From Cerioporus squamosus (lineage: Eukaryota > Basidiomycota > Agaricomycetes > Polyporales > Polyporaceae), in NCBI GenBank assembly GCA_022592435.1, contig JABYQS010000903.1:1-11464 (forward strand): 11,464 bases of DNA. Direction: 5' to 3'. Positions 9,578 to 11,464 of this stretch are shown in pieces (positions within the stretch are counted from its first letter, which is position 1; each line of letters starts with the position of its first letter). Below the pieces are notes generated by a model. It was not told where the DNA came from and made no database searches. It saw nothing but the letters and a program-made list of their open reading frames with translations. A program made the position numbers and the translations under genes.

Positions 9578-10302
9578 TCGGTATCGCACGGCGCCCGAGA
9601 TCCGGCTCCTGTACGGCGTACGCTGCACCCGCGCCTGCGCCGTCGTGCCCGACGCCCCACTGCTCAGCGGCACCCTGAGCGTGCTGCGTCGCCGAGACCC
9701 ATGCAACCAGACTCGTCTCGGAGGCCGCACCGCTCAGCCAGCCGAGTCTGCAGGTATCGAGTCCGATCCAGACTCCAGAATGCGCCGCGGGGAGAGGGGA
9801 GCGGGTGCGACGGGAACGCACGCCGCGGCGGGATGCTGATTGCATTTTGCGGAACCCGGGGCGGCGCGCGAGGGCGAGGGCGAGGGCGGAGGGGTTAGCG
9901 TGAAGGGCCCTGGGCTGCCAAGCAAGCGAGGGTGACGAGGCGAGGCGAGACGCGGGCGCACGCCGAAGCGTCGCTTGCCTGTGCGACGGGCTCGGGCGAA
10001 CCTGCTTAGGCTTCCAATGCTTGGCCGTGGTTTCGCGTTGTTTGCGCGCAGACGGTCCGTGCGCGGGGAGGGCCGCATAAAGGCTGCGAGGGGTGGGTGC
10101 TGGTGGACGGGCATCGTCTTGTTCAATGTTCTTGCCGTCGAGTGCTCGCTGCTCGCCGTTCTCTCGTGCCGTGCACCTCGCTCTGAGTCGCTCGCTGTGT
10201 TCGTGAGCCCGGCCGGGTCGTTCTGAGCATGGTGCGTGTCGTCGTTGTGCTCACCCTGTTCCGCGTACTGACTGGGACGCTGTCTAGCGGGCCCGACAAG
10301 CC

Positions 10303-10601
10303 ATGCGGATGCACGCCGGCGCTGCTGAAATTCGGTGAGTTTGATTCTGCACGCCATCGAGTATTCTGCTGACGGCCTCGGTCAGTGCAGAGCAAGATAT
10401 ACATTGACGGGATGGAGATCTTACCGTACCGTATGCTTCCTAGTCGTGCTCGCCGTGCTGAGTGTGCTCACTGTCGTGCTCGATAGTGACGAGCTACTGA
10501 TGCTGCCGCGCGTCCCGGCTGGGCAATCACGTCCGTGGAATTGCTGTGAGTGCTTGCGGCTTCATCGTCGTCAACTCCTGCGTTGATTCTGTTTGCCAGA
10601 A
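10303..10601 (+). CDS. Possible small spliced membrane protein, about 62 residues
   Basis: Intron 10335-10390 (56 bp, GTGAGT, branch CTGCTGACGG, acceptor GTGCAG) and intron 10546-10599 (54 bp, GTGAGT to TTTGCCAG) are strong. With the ATG at 10303, the first splice keeps frame and the product contains TVCFLVVLAVLSVLTVVL, a clear membrane-spanning segment, followed by DSDELLML; the second splice creates a TAA across the junction. An alternative start at 10229 gives MVRVVVVLTLFRVLTGTLSS (signal-peptide-like) in another frame that stops soon after the first splice, at about 40 residues. I do not recognise either product. The introns are better supported than the coding frame; this could be the 5' part of a noncoding or longer transcript. 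Confidence 0.3.
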
Positions 10602-10785
10602 CGCCAGCGCGTAGAACTGAAGAAGCACGAACCTCTGACGTCTGTCTGTGGGACGGCAACTGAGTGGACGAGGGTGCGGGATTGTCGCGAGGCTGGGAGT
10701 CGGTGCGGACGGAGTGGTCTCCGGTGTTCGGCGCGCCTTCTCAGAATCCCGTTCACGTCTGTATGCTAACGGTAACGCTCTGTAG

Positions 10786-11324
10786 AATGCCCGAAAGCCG
10801 GTCGAGCCAGTCGATGAGTGCGAGGGAGCAAGCCGGCGATACTGCATGGTGAGCACCAGACCGGACTAGCGCGGCGACGTCGGACAGGCACAGAGACAAG
10901 GAGAATGATGTATTGCAGCTATCTGCGGACACGCGGGGATGCTAGACGGGCACGGCGCAGAGAGGGATGGACCGTCGAAGGGGACGGCGGTAGCACAGTA
11001 GACGGAAACGCGTACCTTGCATGCATATACGGGACACACGGTCTTGAACGGCGCTCCTGTGAGCGGGATCGCATCTGCGGCAAGTCAAGGCACGGGTGAC
11101 GCACTGGAGAGCTTGCAGTTGACGGCCAGCACGCGCGGCGACAGAGCGACAGACGGTCCAGCGAGAGAGAGCGCATGAGCGCAGACGTCAGCCAGGGAGC
11201 GCGCAGACGCGTCGGGCGATCGCGGCCACGACTGCCGTATATGGACATCCTCGGCGCTGCGGAACGGATATCGCGCCCTCTGCGGAGCTTCGGCGAGTGC
11301 ACACTCCATGGGCGTCGAGAGTGA
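10786..11324 (+). CDS. Possible spliced ORF of unknown function, three in-phase exons
   Basis: Exons 10786-10848, 10919-11058 and 11119-11324 join through introns 10849-10918 (70 bp, GTGAGC to TATTGCAG) and 11059-11118 (60 bp, GTGAGC to GCTTGCAG) with matching phases, ending at TGA 11322-11324. The first exon is preceded by a textbook 3' splice site (TGCTAACGGTAACGCTCTGTAG region, 10764-10785). The product begins MPESRSSQSMSA if the ATG at 10787 is used, is rich in Arg and Ser, and ends near LPYMDILGAAERISRPL. No domain is recognised. It may belong to the same plus-strand transcript as the introns at 10335-10599, but I could not connect them in one frame. A 146-codon frame is open on the opposite strand, which lowers confidence. 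Confidence 0.28.
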
Positions 11325-11464
11325 CAGGCCAGCGCCCGCAGCCAGCCTCTACGGCGCACAGGCTCTGCTGGATAGACCCCCGACGCTCTCCTCGACGCCT
11401 CTCACTCCTGCCACCCATTCCCTACGCCCCGCCCACAGCTCCCCGCGACACCGACTACCGACGT
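11325..11464. other. Terminal stretch, nothing recognised
   Basis: The last 140 bases are C-rich on the plus strand (CCACCCATTCCC, CCGCCCACAG). The CCGCCCACAG near 11430-11439 could be a 3' splice site or promoter-type sequence, but the window ends before this can be judged. Confidence 0.3.

Larger units (their letters stand above)
8480..10228. other. Very GC-rich region without a supportable gene
   Basis: The plus frame 8640-9839 and minus frame 9845-8901 are both open for hundreds of codons over the same bases. Neither shows a conserved domain, and the plus one has no ATG at its start. The translations are dominated by Arg, Pro, Ser and Ala and run straight through minisatellites, as expected from low AT content rather than selection. 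No good donor-branch-acceptor sets were recognised. From about 9850 to 10228 I see only GC-rich sequence, possibly promoter DNA for the plus-strand unit that follows. Confidence 0.5.

Noticed and set aside
8640..9839. 399-codon open frame on the plus strand
   Set aside because: It starts at GTG, has no recognisable domain, passes through GAGTCCC and CCGTGY repeats, and is matched by a 314-codon frame on the other strand. Scarcity of stops in GC-rich DNA explains it.
8901..9845. 314-codon open frame on the minus strand
   Set aside because: Same region and same reasoning; the translation is Arg/Gly/Ala rich and contains repeat-encoded runs such as RARTRTRTRTRARR.
10919..11359. 146-codon minus-strand open frame
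   Set aside because: It is antisense to well-formed plus-strand introns and shows only Arg/Ser/Pro-rich translation.

Overview
The window looks like GC-rich nuclear DNA of a filamentous basidiomycete, most likely an agaricomycete (inference). The reasons are many short GT-AG introns (about 47-85 bp) with CTRAY-type branch sites, a fungal-only KRE2/MNT1-family mannosyltransferase cut by seven introns, and a second spliced gene whose C-terminal block resembles a large unnamed protein family I remember from Agaricomycetes. I see no bacterial-style operons, tRNA, rRNA or CRISPR.

Layout. (1) 20-3550, plus strand: a nearly complete 8-exon gene for a Golgi alpha-1,2-mannosyltransferase (glycosyltransferase family 15). 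Intron 2 is enlarged to 2,057 bp and holds decayed repeats. Exon 2 as given has two one-base frame breaks. (2) 3551-4069: gene-free space between convergent genes, with a small minisatellite. (3) 4765-7256, minus strand: a spliced gene of unknown function. I could join ten exons with nine introns, all in phase, giving 546 codons and a stop. Just 3' of its stop, intron-plus-exon cassettes are tandemly repeated (4070-4972); these could be alternative last exons. (4) 7257-8480: further coding-like pieces on the minus strand, probably 5' exons of the same gene or of a relative, but no single model fits. (5) 8480-10228: very GC-rich, few stops on either strand, several short minisatellites, no gene I can support. 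(6) 10229-11324, plus strand: a run of convincing introns with two weakly supported small coding models, one with a membrane-spanning segment.

The mannosyltransferase would act in the Golgi on O-linked and N-linked mannan chains of cell-wall and secreted proteins. Nothing ties the other genes to it in function. The most interesting items are the tandem intron-exon cassettes at the 3' end of the unknown gene, the swollen intron in an otherwise compact gene, and the different 5' splice-site usage of the two neighbouring genes.
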